From Melaminivora jejuensis (GTDB lineage: Bacteria; Pseudomonadota; Gammaproteobacteria; Burkholderiales; Burkholderiaceae_C), in NCBI RefSeq assembly GCF_017811175.1, contig NZ_JACWIJ010000002.1:682001-746000 (forward strand): DNA of 64,000 nucleotides. Reading direction: 5' to 3'. The notes beneath the pieces are model-generated. The model did no database searches. It was not told the DNA's origin and worked only from the letters and a program-made list of their open reading frames with translations. Made by a program: the position numbers and the translations under genes. Shown piece after piece: positions 1 to 13,600 of the stretch. Position 1 is the stretch's first letter. Each line of letters begins with the position of its first letter.

Positions 1-2
1 GC

Positions 3-563
3 ACGGTGCTGCGTGGCCGGGCGCTGGGCATCTGGGGCTATGGCCGGGTCGGCCAGATCGTCGCCGGCTATGGCCGGGCGTTTGGCATGAACGTGCGCGT
101 GTGGGGCAGCGAGGCCTCGCGCGCCCAGGCGCTGGCCGACGGCCTGCAGGTGGCGCGCACGCGCAGCGAGTTCTTTGCCGAGTGCGATGTGCTGTCGGTA
201 CACCTGCGCCTGAGCGAGGACACACGCGGGCTGATCACGCTGGAGGACTTGTCCACCATGAAGCCCTCGGCGCTGTTCGTGAACACCTCGCGCGCCGAGC
301 TGCTGGCGCCCGATGCGCTGATCGCCGCGCTCAACCGCGGCCGGCCCGGCATGGCGGCGGTGGATGTCTTCGAGGTCGAGCCCATCTTGCAGGGCCACGC
401 CCTGCTGCGGCTGGAAAACTGCGTGTGTACGCCGCACATCGGCTACGTTGAGCAAGACAGCTACGAGCTGTACTTCGGCGCAGCCTTCGATAACGTGGTC
501 AATTTCATCAAGGGCACGCCGACCAACATCGTCAACCCTGGCGCGCTGCAGGTGCGCCGCTGA
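3..563 (+). CDS. D-2-hydroxyacid dehydrogenase, C-terminal part (5' end outside window)
   Basis: This is the carboxy-terminal 186 codons of an NAD(P)-dependent 2-hydroxyacid dehydrogenase; the reading frame is open to the left edge. The Rossmann glycine motif GIWGYGRVG lies near the start of the visible part. The family's catalytic residues follow in order: Arg in NTSRAELL, Glu in DVFEVEP and His in TPHIGYVEQ. The substrate cannot be told, because the substrate-binding N-terminal half is missing; phosphoglycerate dehydrogenase, glyoxylate reductase and D-lactate dehydrogenase types all share these motifs. The stop at 561-563 is followed by a convergent methyltransferase gene only 27 bases away. 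Confidence 0.88.
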   Translation, partial: TVLRGRALGIWGYGRVGQIVAGYGRAFGMNVRVWGSEASRAQALADGLQVARTRSEFFAECDVLSVHLRLSEDTRGLITLEDLSTMKPSALFVNTSRAELLAPDALIAALNRGRPGMAAVDVFEVEPILQGHALLRLENCVCTPHIGYVEQDSYELYFGAAFDNVVNFIKGTPTNIVNPGALQVRR

Positions 564-590
564 ACAGGGGGCGGCGAGGCGCAGGGAGCT

Positions 591-1196
591 TCAGTCGTCC
601 AGCGTCTCCAGCGCAAACAGCGGCACCTGGGCGCCCCGGCTCAGCCACAGGCCGCCGCCCAGGTTGATGAAGTGCGGCTGCAGCGCCCGGCGGTACAGGC
701 TGGCGCGGTGGCGGTGCAGGCGCGGATCGGTGAGCTCCTCGTCGATGGTGCCGGCCTCGTAGTCCTCGCGCGCCACAGCCTCCAGGTACAGCGCCCCGGC
801 GCACAGGCGGCCCAGATTGGCGATGGCGGCCTTCAGTTCGCGCGGCGCCAGGTAGGGCAGCACGCCCTGGCAGATGACGAAATCGAATGGCGCATCGGCC
901 ACATAGTCCACCACCGAGCCTTGCTGCCAGCCGTGGCGCTCGCACAGGTACTGGCTGAATTCCACGCCCTGGTAATGCGCTGCCGGCAGGTGCTGCGCCA
1001 CCAGCGGCTGCCACAGGCCGATGCCGCAGCCCATGTCCAGCACGCGCGCCAGCGGCAGGCGCAGATAGTGCAGGTAGCCGAACACGAAGGCCGCCAGCCG
1101 TGCCAGGTGCTGCGGGTCGGCCACGCTGGTCTTCCTGTCCAGGTAGTAGCGTTGGTAGTAGGCCTCGTCGAACCAGTGCGCGCCGGCAGATTGCAT
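591..1196 (-). CDS. Class I SAM-dependent methyltransferase
   Basis: A 201-residue Rossmann-fold methyltransferase. The SAM-binding motif I is clear at VLDMGCGIGLW (about residues 52-62), followed by the acidic motif II region GVEFSQY and a post-I strand DFVICQGVLPYL. The N-terminal segment (HWFDEAYYQRYY) is typical of small-molecule methyltransferases of the UbiE/Tam type. There are no membrane segments and no second domain. The ATG at 1196 is supported by an AGGAG about ten bases upstream on the coding strand. The substrate is unknown. The gene is convergent with the dehydrogenase and is separated from the MFS gene upstream by a family A repeat, so it may be transcribed alone. Confidence 0.8.
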   Translation of the reverse strand: MQSAGAHWFDEAYYQRYYLDRKTSVADPQHLARLAAFVFGYLHYLRLPLARVLDMGCGIGLWQPLVAQHLPAAHYQGVEFSQYLCERHGWQQGSVVDYVADAPFDFVICQGVLPYLAPRELKAAIANLGRLCAGALYLEAVAREDYEAGTIDEELTDPRLHRHRASLYRRALQPHFINLGGGLWLSRGAQVPLFALETLDD

Positions 1197-1281
1197 GGGC
1201 GTAAAACTCCTGTGCCAGCCAGTATCTGGCTGCGTGGGGATGATGGTAATTCAGGGTCGAATACAGCTCAAAATATGAGTG

Positions 1282-1330
1282 TTTTTGGCCTCAAAGCCTT
1301 GCCTGGCAAGCGATGGCAGCTATCAAAAAG
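1282..1330 (-). repeat. Family A dispersed palindromic repeat, copy 1 (intergenic)
   Basis: It reads GCCTCAAAGCCTTGCCTGG then CAAGCGATGGCAGCTATCAA on the + strand, so it is the reverse of the family orientation GATAGCTGCCAGCGCTTG...CAAGGGTTT. It lies between the MFS and methyltransferase genes. Confidence 0.8.
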
Positions 1331-1341
1331 ATAATCACCAG

Positions 1342-2556
1342 TCATGATTGAACGCTGGCCCGGCGCTGTTGCAGCGCGCCCCAGGCCAGCAGCGCCAGCA
1401 CCAGCGCCACCAGCGGCAACATGCCGGCGTTGATGCCATTCCAGCCCACCGTGTGCAGCAACTGGCCCGAGCCGAACGAGGCCACGGCCACGGTGCCGAA
1501 GACCAGGAAATCATTGAGCGCCTGCACCTTGGCGCGCTCGGACGGGCGGTAGCACTCGGTCAGCAGGGCGGTGGCGCCGATGAAGCCGAAATTCCAGCCC
1601 ACCCCCAGCAGGATCAGCGCGCCCCAGAACTCCACCAGACCCAGGCCGGCCAGCGCCAGCACACCCGAGGCGGCAATCAGCGCCAGGCCCAGCGCGGTGA
1701 TGCTGCGCTTGCCAAAGCGCGCGATCAGCCGGCCCGTGAAGAAGCTGGGCGCGAACATGGCCAGCACATGCCACTGGATACCCAGGGCGGCCTCGCCCAC
1801 GCCATGCCCGTGCCGCACCATCGCCATCGGGGCGGCGGTCATCAGGAACGACATCAGCCCATAGCTGACCACGCCGGCCAGCGCGGCCACCACGAACTGC
1901 GGCGTGCGGGCGATCTCGCCCAGGGGCCGCGCGCCGCCGCCGTGCGCCACCGGCGGGGCCGGCGGCAGACGCAGCAGCGCCAGCAGCGGCAGCGCCAGCA
2001 AGGCCAGGGCTGCCTGGCTGTAGAAACTGCCGGCAAATGGCGTGGCCGGCAGCGCGTCGCGCGTCCAGATGACTACCTGCGGGCCGATGACGGCGGCAAT
2101 CAGGCCGCCGACCATGACGCGCGAGATGGCGTTGGCGTGGCGCGCCGGCTCGCCCACGGCGTCGGTAGCGGCGAAGCGGTAGCTCTGCACGCAGGCGCCG
2201 TAGAAACCAGCCAGCGTCGTGCCCAGGCAAAACAGTACGAAGTCCGCCCGCGCGATGCCCCAGGCCGCCACCAGCCCGGACAGCACACCCAAAATCGCTC
2301 CCAGCACATAGGCCGGGCGTCGCCCGGCGCGGTGCATCAGCCAGGCCGCCGGCAGCGTGGACAGTGCCAGGCCGAGCTGGTACAGGCTGACCGGCAGGGT
2401 CGAGGCCGTGGGCGTGGACGACAGCATCTGCCCGACCAGCCCGCCCAGCGAGATGATGATGGGCGGCGAGGCGCCGCCCAGCGACTGGGCGGCCACCAGC
2501 AGGGCCAGGTTGCGCCGTTCGCTGGCGGGGCTGTGCAGGTCGGATGGAGTGGTCAT
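1342..2556 (-). CDS. MFS transporter
   Basis: A major facilitator superfamily permease of about 404 residues with roughly twelve hydrophobic segments in two halves. A basic loop with the family signature (LMHRAGRRPAYVLG) follows the second helix, and the equivalent RFGKRS loop begins the second half. This arrangement is typical of drug or metabolite exporters; the substrate is not evident. I choose the ATG at 2556, although a TTG six codons upstream (2574) is also open. No strong ribosome site is visible for either. The start lies 21 bases after the stop of the metallophosphoesterase gene on the same strand, so the two are probably co-transcribed. Confidence 0.82.
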   Translation of the reverse strand: MTTPSDLHSPASERRNLALLVAAQSLGGASPPIIISLGGLVGQMLSSTPTASTLPVSLYQLGLALSTLPAAWLMHRAGRRPAYVLGAILGVLSGLVAAWGIARADFVLFCLGTTLAGFYGACVQSYRFAATDAVGEPARHANAISRVMVGGLIAAVIGPQVVIWTRDALPATPFAGSFYSQAALALLALPLLALLRLPPAPPVAHGGGARPLGEIARTPQFVVAALAGVVSYGLMSFLMTAAPMAMVRHGHGVGEAALGIQWHVLAMFAPSFFTGRLIARFGKRSITALGLALIAASGVLALAGLGLVEFWGALILLGVGWNFGFIGATALLTECYRPSERAKVQALNDFLVFGTVAVASFGSGQLLHTVGWNGINAGMLPLVALVLALLAWGALQQRRASVQS

Positions 2557-2577
2557 GGGCTGCAAAAAAGTCAATGC

Positions 2578-3756
2578 TCAGCGCGCTGGGGCAGCACGGC
2601 GCAGCGTCAGCACGTCGATATGCGGCGGCACGCCCAGGCGCACGGCAAAGCCGGCCCACAGACCGGCGCCATTGGTCACGAACAGTCGCATGTCGCCCAC
2701 AGCGTAGCTGCCGCGCACGAAGCCGTTGTTGAACGGCGCCACCACCCAGCGATCCATGCCGCGGATGTGGCCGCCGTGCGTGTGGCCGGAGATCTGCAGG
2801 CCTACGCCGTGCGCGGCATTGTCCCGCGCAAAGCGCGGCTGGTGCGCCAGCAGCAGGTGGAAGTCAGCCCCTGCCGCCCGAGCCTGGGCAGCGACGGCGG
2901 CCACGTCCGGCGCCACGCCCTCGGGCACGGCGGGGTCGGCGTTGTGGACGGACGTGCGGCCATACACCGGGTCGCCAATGCCCGACAGCGCCAGCCGGGC
3001 GCCGCCGATGTCCAGCACCTGCGTCTGGTTCTGCAGCACGGCCAGGCCCAGGCGGCGCAGCTCGGCCATCCAGGCGTCGTAGCCGCTGTAGTACTCGTGG
3101 TTGCCCGGTGCCAGCCAGACGCCGTGCGGCGCGCGCAATCGGGCCAGGGCGGCGATGTGTGGGCCGGTGGTGGCCACATCGCCATCGACCATGTCGCCAG
3201 GCAGCACGATTAGGTCGGGCTGCGCTGCCAGGGTGCGCTCGACCACGGCCTGCACATAAGCGCCGCCGTTGACCGGGCTGGCGTGGATGTCGGCCAGCAC
3301 GGCCACGCGCAGGCCGTCCAGGGCGGCGGGTAGCAGCGGCAGCTCCAGCGCCTGCTCGCGCACCGTGGGCGGCTGCAGCGCCTGCCAGACGCCGAAGCCG
3401 CTGGCCGCGCCGGTCAGCAGCACGGCCAGCAGCGTCAGGGTGGCGCCGTGCAGCCGCGCCATCCAGATTCGGGCGCCAGCCAGCCGGGCGGCCAGCCAGG
3501 CAGCGTCGCGCAACAGGGCAAAGGGCAGCAGCAGGCCCAGCGTGGCCAGCGCCCAGCCGGCAGGCACCTGCAGCCGGGCGATGGTGGCGTAGTCCAGGCT
3601 GGCGGTCTGCAGCAGTTGCAGCAGCAGCGCCTGCGCAGCGCCGGCCAGGGCGGTGACGAGAGTGGCCAGCACCCGCCAGCGGCGCGCCAGAGCGCCCACC
3701 GGCCACCACAGCCACAGACTGAGCAGCACGATGATCGGAGTGGCAAGCAAAACCAT
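2578..3756 (-). CDS. Membrane-anchored metallophosphoesterase (YkuE-like)
   Basis: About 392 residues. Four hydrophobic segments fill the first 150 residues, followed by a calcineurin-like phosphoesterase domain. All five metal-site motifs are present in order: LADIHAS, PGDMVDGD, PGNHEYY, LLAHQPRF and SGHTHGG. This architecture matches YkuE/YaeI-type enzymes, for which phosphodiester or UDP-diacylglucosamine-type substrates have been suggested; the actual substrate here is inferred only to be membrane-associated. The start is set at the ATG before VLLATPIIVLLS, where the first helix begins. The frame stays open far upstream, but that part is antisense to the acyl-CoA ligase. Probably the first gene of a two-gene unit with the MFS transporter. 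Confidence 0.85.
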   Translation of the reverse strand: MVLLATPIIVLLSLWLWWPVGALARRWRVLATLVTALAGAAQALLLQLLQTASLDYATIARLQVPAGWALATLGLLLPFALLRDAAWLAARLAGARIWMARLHGATLTLLAVLLTGAASGFGVWQALQPPTVREQALELPLLPAALDGLRVAVLADIHASPVNGGAYVQAVVERTLAAQPDLIVLPGDMVDGDVATTGPHIAALARLRAPHGVWLAPGNHEYYSGYDAWMAELRRLGLAVLQNQTQVLDIGGARLALSGIGDPVYGRTSVHNADPAVPEGVAPDVAAVAAQARAAGADFHLLLAHQPRFARDNAAHGVGLQISGHTHGGHIRGMDRWVVAPFNNGFVRGSYAVGDMRLFVTNGAGLWAGFAVRLGVPPHIDVLTLRRAAPAR

Positions 3757-4089
3757 GGGAAAAGCAGGTAGTGGGGCAGACGGTGCAGACGGGGCAGCGC
3801 CAGCCGCAGGGGCGCGCAGTGCTGGCGCGGCCGTGCGAGGGTGCGCGCAGGCAGGGCGGCGGCTGATGAGCAAAATGGCCAGATGCAGCGCAGAAGATGC
3901 AGCAGCCGGACGGCGCAAGGGGCTGAGCATACCCGCGCACTGCTGGCCGGCCTGCGTCGCCTGGGTGACGCCTTGTGCGGGCCAACCCGGTGACAGGAAG
4001 CGCCCCGGCGGCTTAGGCTTGGCGCCTTTCCCCGCAGCTTTGCACCCCGCAGTTTCGCCGGCTCCGGCGCCATCAACGAGCACACTCCC
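3757..4089. other. Intergenic region between divergent genes
   Basis: 333 bases separate the divergent metallophosphoesterase and acyl-CoA ligase starts. Presumably it holds both promoters, but I see no clear -10/-35 pair, operator, hairpin or small gene. Open frames across it are GC-rich shadows. Confidence 0.5.
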
Positions 4090-5826
4090 GTGACCCAGAC
4101 CGCCCCTTGCGCTACCGTCCCCGCATCTACCCCCGCCCACTACGCCTTCTGGCCAGCGCGCCTGCCGCACGCCATCACCGTCCCGGCCACCAGCGTCTGG
4201 GACAACCTGGCCGTCAACGCCCGCCGCTATCCGGACAAGCCGGCCATGGTCTTCCTGGGCCGCTCCACCAGCTACGGTGAGCTGTGCGCCGCCACCGAGC
4301 GCCTGGCGGCCTGGCTGCATGGCATCGGCGTGCAACGCGGCGACCGCGTCCTCCTGCTGGCGCAGAACACGCCACAACTGGTGCTGGCGCACTACGCCAT
4401 CCTGCGCGCCAACGCCGTGGTGGTGCCGATCAACCCCATGAACGTGGCCGAGGAGCTCAAGCACTACATCCAGGACTCGGGCGCCCGGGTGGCCATCACC
4501 ACTGCCGATCTGGCCGGGCAGTTGGCGCGTGCCAGCAACGAGCTGCCCGAAGGCGAGCGCCTGCAGCACCTGCTGGTCAGCCGCCTGGCCGACGAGTTCG
4601 ATGCCGATGTGCAAGGCCCGGCGGCGCCGCCCGAGGCCTGGCGGGGCTGGCTGCTGGGCGAACATCCGCCGGTGCAGCTCGACGGCGGCCAGGTTCATGC
4701 CTGGACGGATGCCCGGCAATGCCAGGACGCGCCGCCCGCGCACACCGTGGGGCGGGGCGACATGGCCGTGCTGCCCTACACCAGCGGCACCACCGGCCTG
4801 CCCAAGGGCTGTGTCCACCTGCACCGCAGCATCAACCACAACGCCGTGGCCAGCGCCCTGTGGGGTACGGCCAGCAGCGAGAGCGTGGTCTTGGCCGTGG
4901 TGCCCATGTTCCACATCACCGGCATGGTGGCCGTGCTGCACAGCAGCATCTACAGCGGCGCCACGCTGATCCTGATGCCGCGCTGGGATCGGGAGTTGGC
5001 CGGGCGACTGATCTCGCACTACCAGGTGACCAACTGGACCAACATCCCGACCATGGTCATCGACTTGCTGGCCAGCCCGAACTTCGCCTCGTTCGACCTG
5101 TCCAGCCTGAAATACATCGGCGGCGGTGGCGCTGCCATGCCGCAGGCCGTGGCGCAGCGCCTGCTGGAGCAGTACGGCCTGCGCTTTTCCGAGGGCTACG
5201 GCCTGACGGAAACGGCCGCGCCCTCGCACAGCAACCCGCCTGACCGCCCCAAGCAGCAATGCCTGGGCATTCCCTTCATGAGCACCGATGCGCGCATCGT
5301 CGATCCCGGCACCCTGCAGGAGCTGCCCCAGGGCGAGCAAGGCGAGATCGTGGTGCATGGCCCCGAGGTCTTCGAGGGCTACTGGAAGCGCCCGGACGCT
5401 ACCGAGCAGGCTTTCTTCGAGCTGGACGGCAAGCGGTTCTTCCGCACCGGCGACCTGGGCCGCATGGACGAGGATGGCTATTTCTTCATTACCGACCGCC
5501 TGAAGCGCATGATCAACGCCAGCGGCTTCAAGGTCTGGCCGGCGGAGGTCGAGGCATTGATGTTCCGCCACCCGGCGGTGCAGGAAGCCTGCGTGATCGG
5601 CACGACGGACGCCTACCGGGGCGAATCGGTCAAGGCGGTGGTGGTGCTGCGCGCCGGGCACGAGCAGACCACCGAGCAGGACATCATCGACTGGTGCCGC
5701 GAGAACATGGCGGTGTACAAGGCGCCGCGCGCGGTCAGCTTCGTGGCGCAGCTGCCCAAGAGCGGCAGCGGCAAGGTCATGTGGCGGCTGCTGCAGGAAA
5801 ACGAGGACGCCGCCAGCGCGGCCTGA
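4090..5826 (+). CDS. AMP-dependent acyl-CoA synthetase (long-chain fatty acid-CoA ligase family)
   Basis: A 578-residue member of the ANL superfamily, which activates a carboxylic acid with ATP to an acyl-adenylate and transfers it to CoA. The phosphate-binding loop YTSGTTGLPKG lies near residue 232. The adenylate motif GYGLTETAAPS and the hinge region TGDLGRMDEDGYFFITDR follow. The catalytic C-terminal lysine is in SGSGKVMW near the end. Length and motif order fit a complete medium- or long-chain fatty acid ligase; the chain length is not predictable. The start is the GTG at 4090, the first start codon that keeps the conserved N-terminal segment. It stands alone, divergent from the phosphoesterase and convergent with the diguanylate cyclase 12 bases downstream. 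Confidence 0.9.
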   Translation: MTQTAPCATVPASTPAHYAFWPARLPHAITVPATSVWDNLAVNARRYPDKPAMVFLGRSTSYGELCAATERLAAWLHGIGVQRGDRVLLLAQNTPQLVLAHYAILRANAVVVPINPMNVAEELKHYIQDSGARVAITTADLAGQLARASNELPEGERLQHLLVSRLADEFDADVQGPAAPPEAWRGWLLGEHPPVQLDGGQVHAWTDARQCQDAPPAHTVGRGDMAVLPYTSGTTGLPKGCVHLHRSINHNAVASALWGTASSESVVLAVVPMFHITGMVAVLHSSIYSGATLILMPRWDRELAGRLISHYQVTNWTNIPTMVIDLLASPNFASFDLSSLKYIGGGGAAMPQAVAQRLLEQYGLRFSEGYGLTETAAPSHSNPPDRPKQQCLGIPFMSTDARIVDPGTLQELPQGEQGEIVVHGPEVFEGYWKRPDATEQAFFELDGKRFFRTGDLGRMDEDGYFFITDRLKRMINASGFKVWPAEVEALMFRHPAVQEACVIGTTDAYRGESVKAVVVLRAGHEQTTEQDIIDWCRENMAVYKAPRAVSFVAQLPKSGSGKVMWRLLQENEDAASAA

Positions 5827-5838
5827 GCGCCCCGCCCC

Positions 5839-6830
5839 CTAGCCGCGCTGCTCCAGCCAGGCCAGATAGCGCATCCCGGCTGGTGCGCTGGCCTGGCGGT
5901 TGCGCCCGTCGGCCTTGGCCTGGTAGAGCGCGGCGTCGGCACCGGCCAGCAGTTGCTGCGCCTCGTCGCCCTGGGCCGGCAGGCATACGGCCACGCCCAG
6001 GCTCACCGTGACATGCGGAGCCACCGCCGAGGTGGCGTGCTCCAGCTGCAATTCCTCCACGGCGTGCCGGATGGCTTCGGCCTTGGCCTGGGCGCCGGCC
6101 AGGGTGCTGCCGCCCAGCAGGCAGGCGAACTCCTCGCCGCCGTAGCGCGCCGCCAGGTCGTGCGGGCGTGCGGCGTGGCGCGCGATGGTGGCTGCCACCG
6201 CCTGCAGGCAGGCATCGCCTGCCGGATGGCCATAGTGGTCGTTGTAGCGCTTGAATTGGTCGATATCGATCAGCAGCAGCGCCAGCGGTTCGCTGCAGCG
6301 GATGGCGCTGCGCCACTCCACGTCCAGCGCCTCGTCGAAGCGGCGCCGGTTGGCAATGCCCGTCAGGCCGTCGATGAAGGCCAGGGCGCGCAGGCGGTCA
6401 CTCTGGGCCTTGAGCGTCAGGTGGGTGCGCACGCGCGCCCGCACCACGGCCGGGTTGACGGGCTTGCTGATGAAGTCCACGCCGCCGGCCTCCAGCGCGG
6501 TCGTCTCCTCCTGCGGACTGCTCAGGCTGGTGATGAAGATGACCGGGATGTCCGCCGTCAGCGGCTCGGCCTTCAGGCGGCGGCACACCTCCAGGCCGTC
6601 CATGCCGGGCATGACGATGTCCAGCAGGATCATGTCCGGCAGGCGTTGGCTGCGGCAGAACTGGAGGGCCTGCTCGCCGCTGGTGGCCATGAAGACCTCA
6701 TGGTCGCCCTGGAAGATGCGGTGCAGCGTCTGGATGTTGATGGGCTGGTCGTCCACGATGAGCAGGCGTGCCTTCGGGATCGCGGTCGGGGTGTCGGGCA
6801 GCGGGGGCGCCGTGTGTTGGGGATCGAAGC

Positions 6831-6834
<4 letters not shown>
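5839..6834 (-). CDS. Response regulator with diguanylate cyclase output (REC-GGDEF)
   Basis: A 331-residue protein that should make cyclic di-GMP when phosphorylated. The receiver domain (about 23-140) has the acidic pocket VDD, the phospho-acceptor Asp72 in LLDIVMPG and the conserved Lys in SKPVNP. The GGDEF domain (about 150-325) has the active-site signature GGEEF at 232-236. The product-inhibition I-site RPHD lies exactly five residues before it, so feedback control is likely intact. Its ATG overlaps the stop of the upstream histidine kinase (ATGA at 6831-6834), which implies translational coupling and makes that kinase the likely phosphodonor. Confidence 0.93.
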
Positions 6835-10523
<3,689 letters not shown>

Positions 10524-10602
10524 GGTGTCAATTATCGTTACATCCCTGCCAACAGCCTTACCGCCACGCCAGTAAGCCGGGATCGGGATAATTTCGCCCC
10601 CT

Positions 10603-13600
10603 ATGTCCTTGCAGATCCGTTTTCCCGAAGCCCTGCCTGTCTCCGCGCGCCGGCAGGAAATCATGCAGGCCATGAGCGAGCACCAGGTCATCATCGTCTG
10701 CGGCGAGACCGGCTCGGGCAAGACCACGCAGCTGCCCAAGATGGCGCTGGCCCTGGGCCGGGGCCGCGCCAACGCCGCACCCGGCCAGCGTGGCCGGCTG
10801 ATCGGCCACACCCAGCCACGGCGCATCGCTGCCTCATCCGTGGCCAAGCGTATCGCCGAAGAGCTGGGCACCGCCCCGGGCGAGGTGGTCGGCTACAAGG
10901 TGCGCTTTGCCGACACGCTGCACAAGGGCGCGTCCATCAAGCTGATGACCGACGGCATCTTGCTGGCCGAGACGCAGGGCGACCCGCTGCTGCAGCAGTA
11001 CGACACGCTGATCATCGACGAGGCGCACGAGCGCAGCCTGAACATCGACTTCCTGCTGGGCTACCTCCGGCAGATTCTGCCCCGGCGGCCCGACCTGAAG
11101 GTCATCGTGACCTCGGCCACCATCGACGCCGAGCGCTTTGCCCGGCACTTTGCGTCTGCCGACGGCCAGCCGGCGCCGGTCATCATGGTCTCGGGGCGCA
11201 CCTATCCGGTGGAGGTGCGCTGGCGGCCCTGGGAGGAAAGCCGCGAGTACGACCTGCAGGATGCCATCGCCGACGCCGTGGACGAGCTGTGGGCCGGCGC
11301 CGGCGCTGCTGCGGGCGGCGACATCCTGATCTTCCTGCCCGGCGAGCGCGAGATCCGCGAAGCTGCCGACCACCTGCGCAAGCACCTGCAGCGCTCGCCC
11401 CTCCTGCGCAATGCCGAGGTGCTGCCGCTGTTTTCGCGCCTGTCGCAGGCCGAGCAGGAGCGCATCTTCGAGCCGCACGGCGGTCGGCGCATCGTGCTGG
11501 CCACCAACGTGGCCGAGACTTCGCTCACTGTTCCAGGCATCAGATACGTCATCGACGCAGGCACGGCGCGCGTCAAACGCTACTCTTTCAGGAGCAAAGT
11601 GGAGCAGCTGCTGGTCGAGCCCATCAGCCAGGCGGCGGCCAACCAGCGCGCCGGGCGCTGCGGGCGCGTGGCCAACGGCATCTGCATCCGGCTATACGCC
11701 GAGGACGATTTCCTGCAGCGCGAGGCCTTCACCGACCCGGAAATCCTGCGCTCCTCGCTGGCCGGCGTCATCCTGCGCATGAAGTCGCTGGGCCTGGGCG
11801 ACGTGGTGAACTTCCCCTTCCTGCAGGCGCCGTCGGGCCGGGCGATTGCCGACGGCTACCAGCTGCTGCAGGAGCTGGGCGCGGTCGATGAGCGCGGCCA
11901 GTTGCTGCCCATGGGGCGCGAGTTGTCGCGCCTGCCGCTGGATCCGCGCGTGGGCCGGATGATCCTGGAGGCGCGCACGCGCGGCGCGCTGGCCGAGGTG
12001 CTGATCGTCGCCTCGGCCCTGTCGGTGCAGGACGTGCGCGACCGGCCCCTGGACGCCCAGCAGCAGGCCGACCAGCAGCACGCCAAGTTCGACGACGACA
12101 AGAGCGAGTTCAGCGGCTACCTGCGCCTGTGGCAGTGGCTGCACGACGCGCGTGGCGGCAAGGCCGTGGCCATGAGCCGGCGCGAGATGGCAGCGCAATC
12201 GGCCACGCCAGCGGCGGCGCCGCGCAACATGGCGGCGCTGCCGGTGGCCAAACGGGGGGTGGGCGGGCAGCCCCCATCCCAGCCTTCCCCCAAGGGGGAA
12301 GGAGCCAGAGCCTCCCTCCCCCGCTGGGGGAGGGCCGGGGAGGGGGCCAGCAGCGGGCGCAGGCATCCCACTCCAGCCTCCCGCCGCAGGATCAGGCGGG
12401 CGACACCCACAAACTCAGCAACCGCCAGTGGGAGCAGCTGCTGCGCAGCAACTTCATCAACATCCGCCGCGTGCGCGAGTGGCGCGACATCCACTCGCAA
12501 CTGCTCACCGTGGTGCGCGAGCACCAGTGGCCGCTCAACGCCGAGCCGGCGGGCTACGACGCGCTGCACCTGTCCATGCTGTCGGGTCTGCTGGGCAATA
12601 TCGGCTTCAAGCCCGAGGAGGCGGATACCTACCTGGGCGCGCACGGCATCAAATTCCACCCGCACCCGGGCGCGCACCTGTCCAGAAAGCCCGGGCGCTG
12701 GATCGTCGCCGCCGAGCAGGTCGAGACCACGCGCCTGTATGGCCGGGGCATCGCCGCCATCGAGCCGCAATGGCTGGAGGAGGTCGGCAGCCACCTGCTG
12801 AAAAAACAATTGCTGGAGCCGCACTGGAGCAAGAAGCAGGCCGACGTGGTGGCACTGGAGCGCGCCACGCTGTACGGCCTGGTGGTCTATAGCGGTCGGC
12901 GCATCAGCTACGGCCGCATCGACCCGCACGAGGCGCGCCAGATCTTCATCCGCCGCGCCCTGGTCGAGGGCGAGTGGGACGCGCCCTGGCAGTTCCTGTC
13001 GGCCAACCGCAAGCTGGTCGCCCGCGTCGAGGAGCTGGAGCACAAGAGCCGGCGCCAGGACGTGCTGGTCGATGATGAGCTGATCTACGCCTACTACGAC
13101 CAGCAGCTGCCGCAGGAGGTCTTCAGCGGCGCGACCTTCGAGCGCTGGTTTCGCGCGGCCAGCCGCCAGCAGCCCGAGTTGCTGCGCCTGACGCGCGACG
13201 AGCTGATGCGCCACGAGGCCGCCGGCATCACCACCGACAACTTCCCGCGCACCGTCAAGCTGGGCGGCGTGGACTGCAGCGCCAGCTATCTGCACGAGCC
13301 GGGCGATGCGCGCGATGGCATCACGGTGACGGTGCCGCTGTTCGTGCTCAACCAGGTCAGCGAGGAGCGCGCCGAATGGCTGGTGCCGGGGATGCTCAAG
13401 GAAAAACTCCAGGCCCTGCTCAAGAGCCTGCCGCAGCGCCCCAGAAGCCGCTTTGTGCCGCTGCCCGAGAGCGCGGCGCGGCTGGCCGAGCGCTTCACGC
13501 ACGACGAGCACTGGGCGCGCGGCAGTCTGCTGGAGGCGCTGCTCAAGGTGGTGCGCGACGAGACCTCGCTGGATGTCAAGCGCGCCGACTTCAAGCTGGA

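Noticed and set aside
3757..5661. Long - strand frame extending the metallophosphoesterase to about 1027 residues
   Set aside because: The extension is antisense to a well-supported acyl-CoA ligase, has shadow-like His/Gln/Arg-rich composition, and the true product starts with a hydrophobic segment at 3756.
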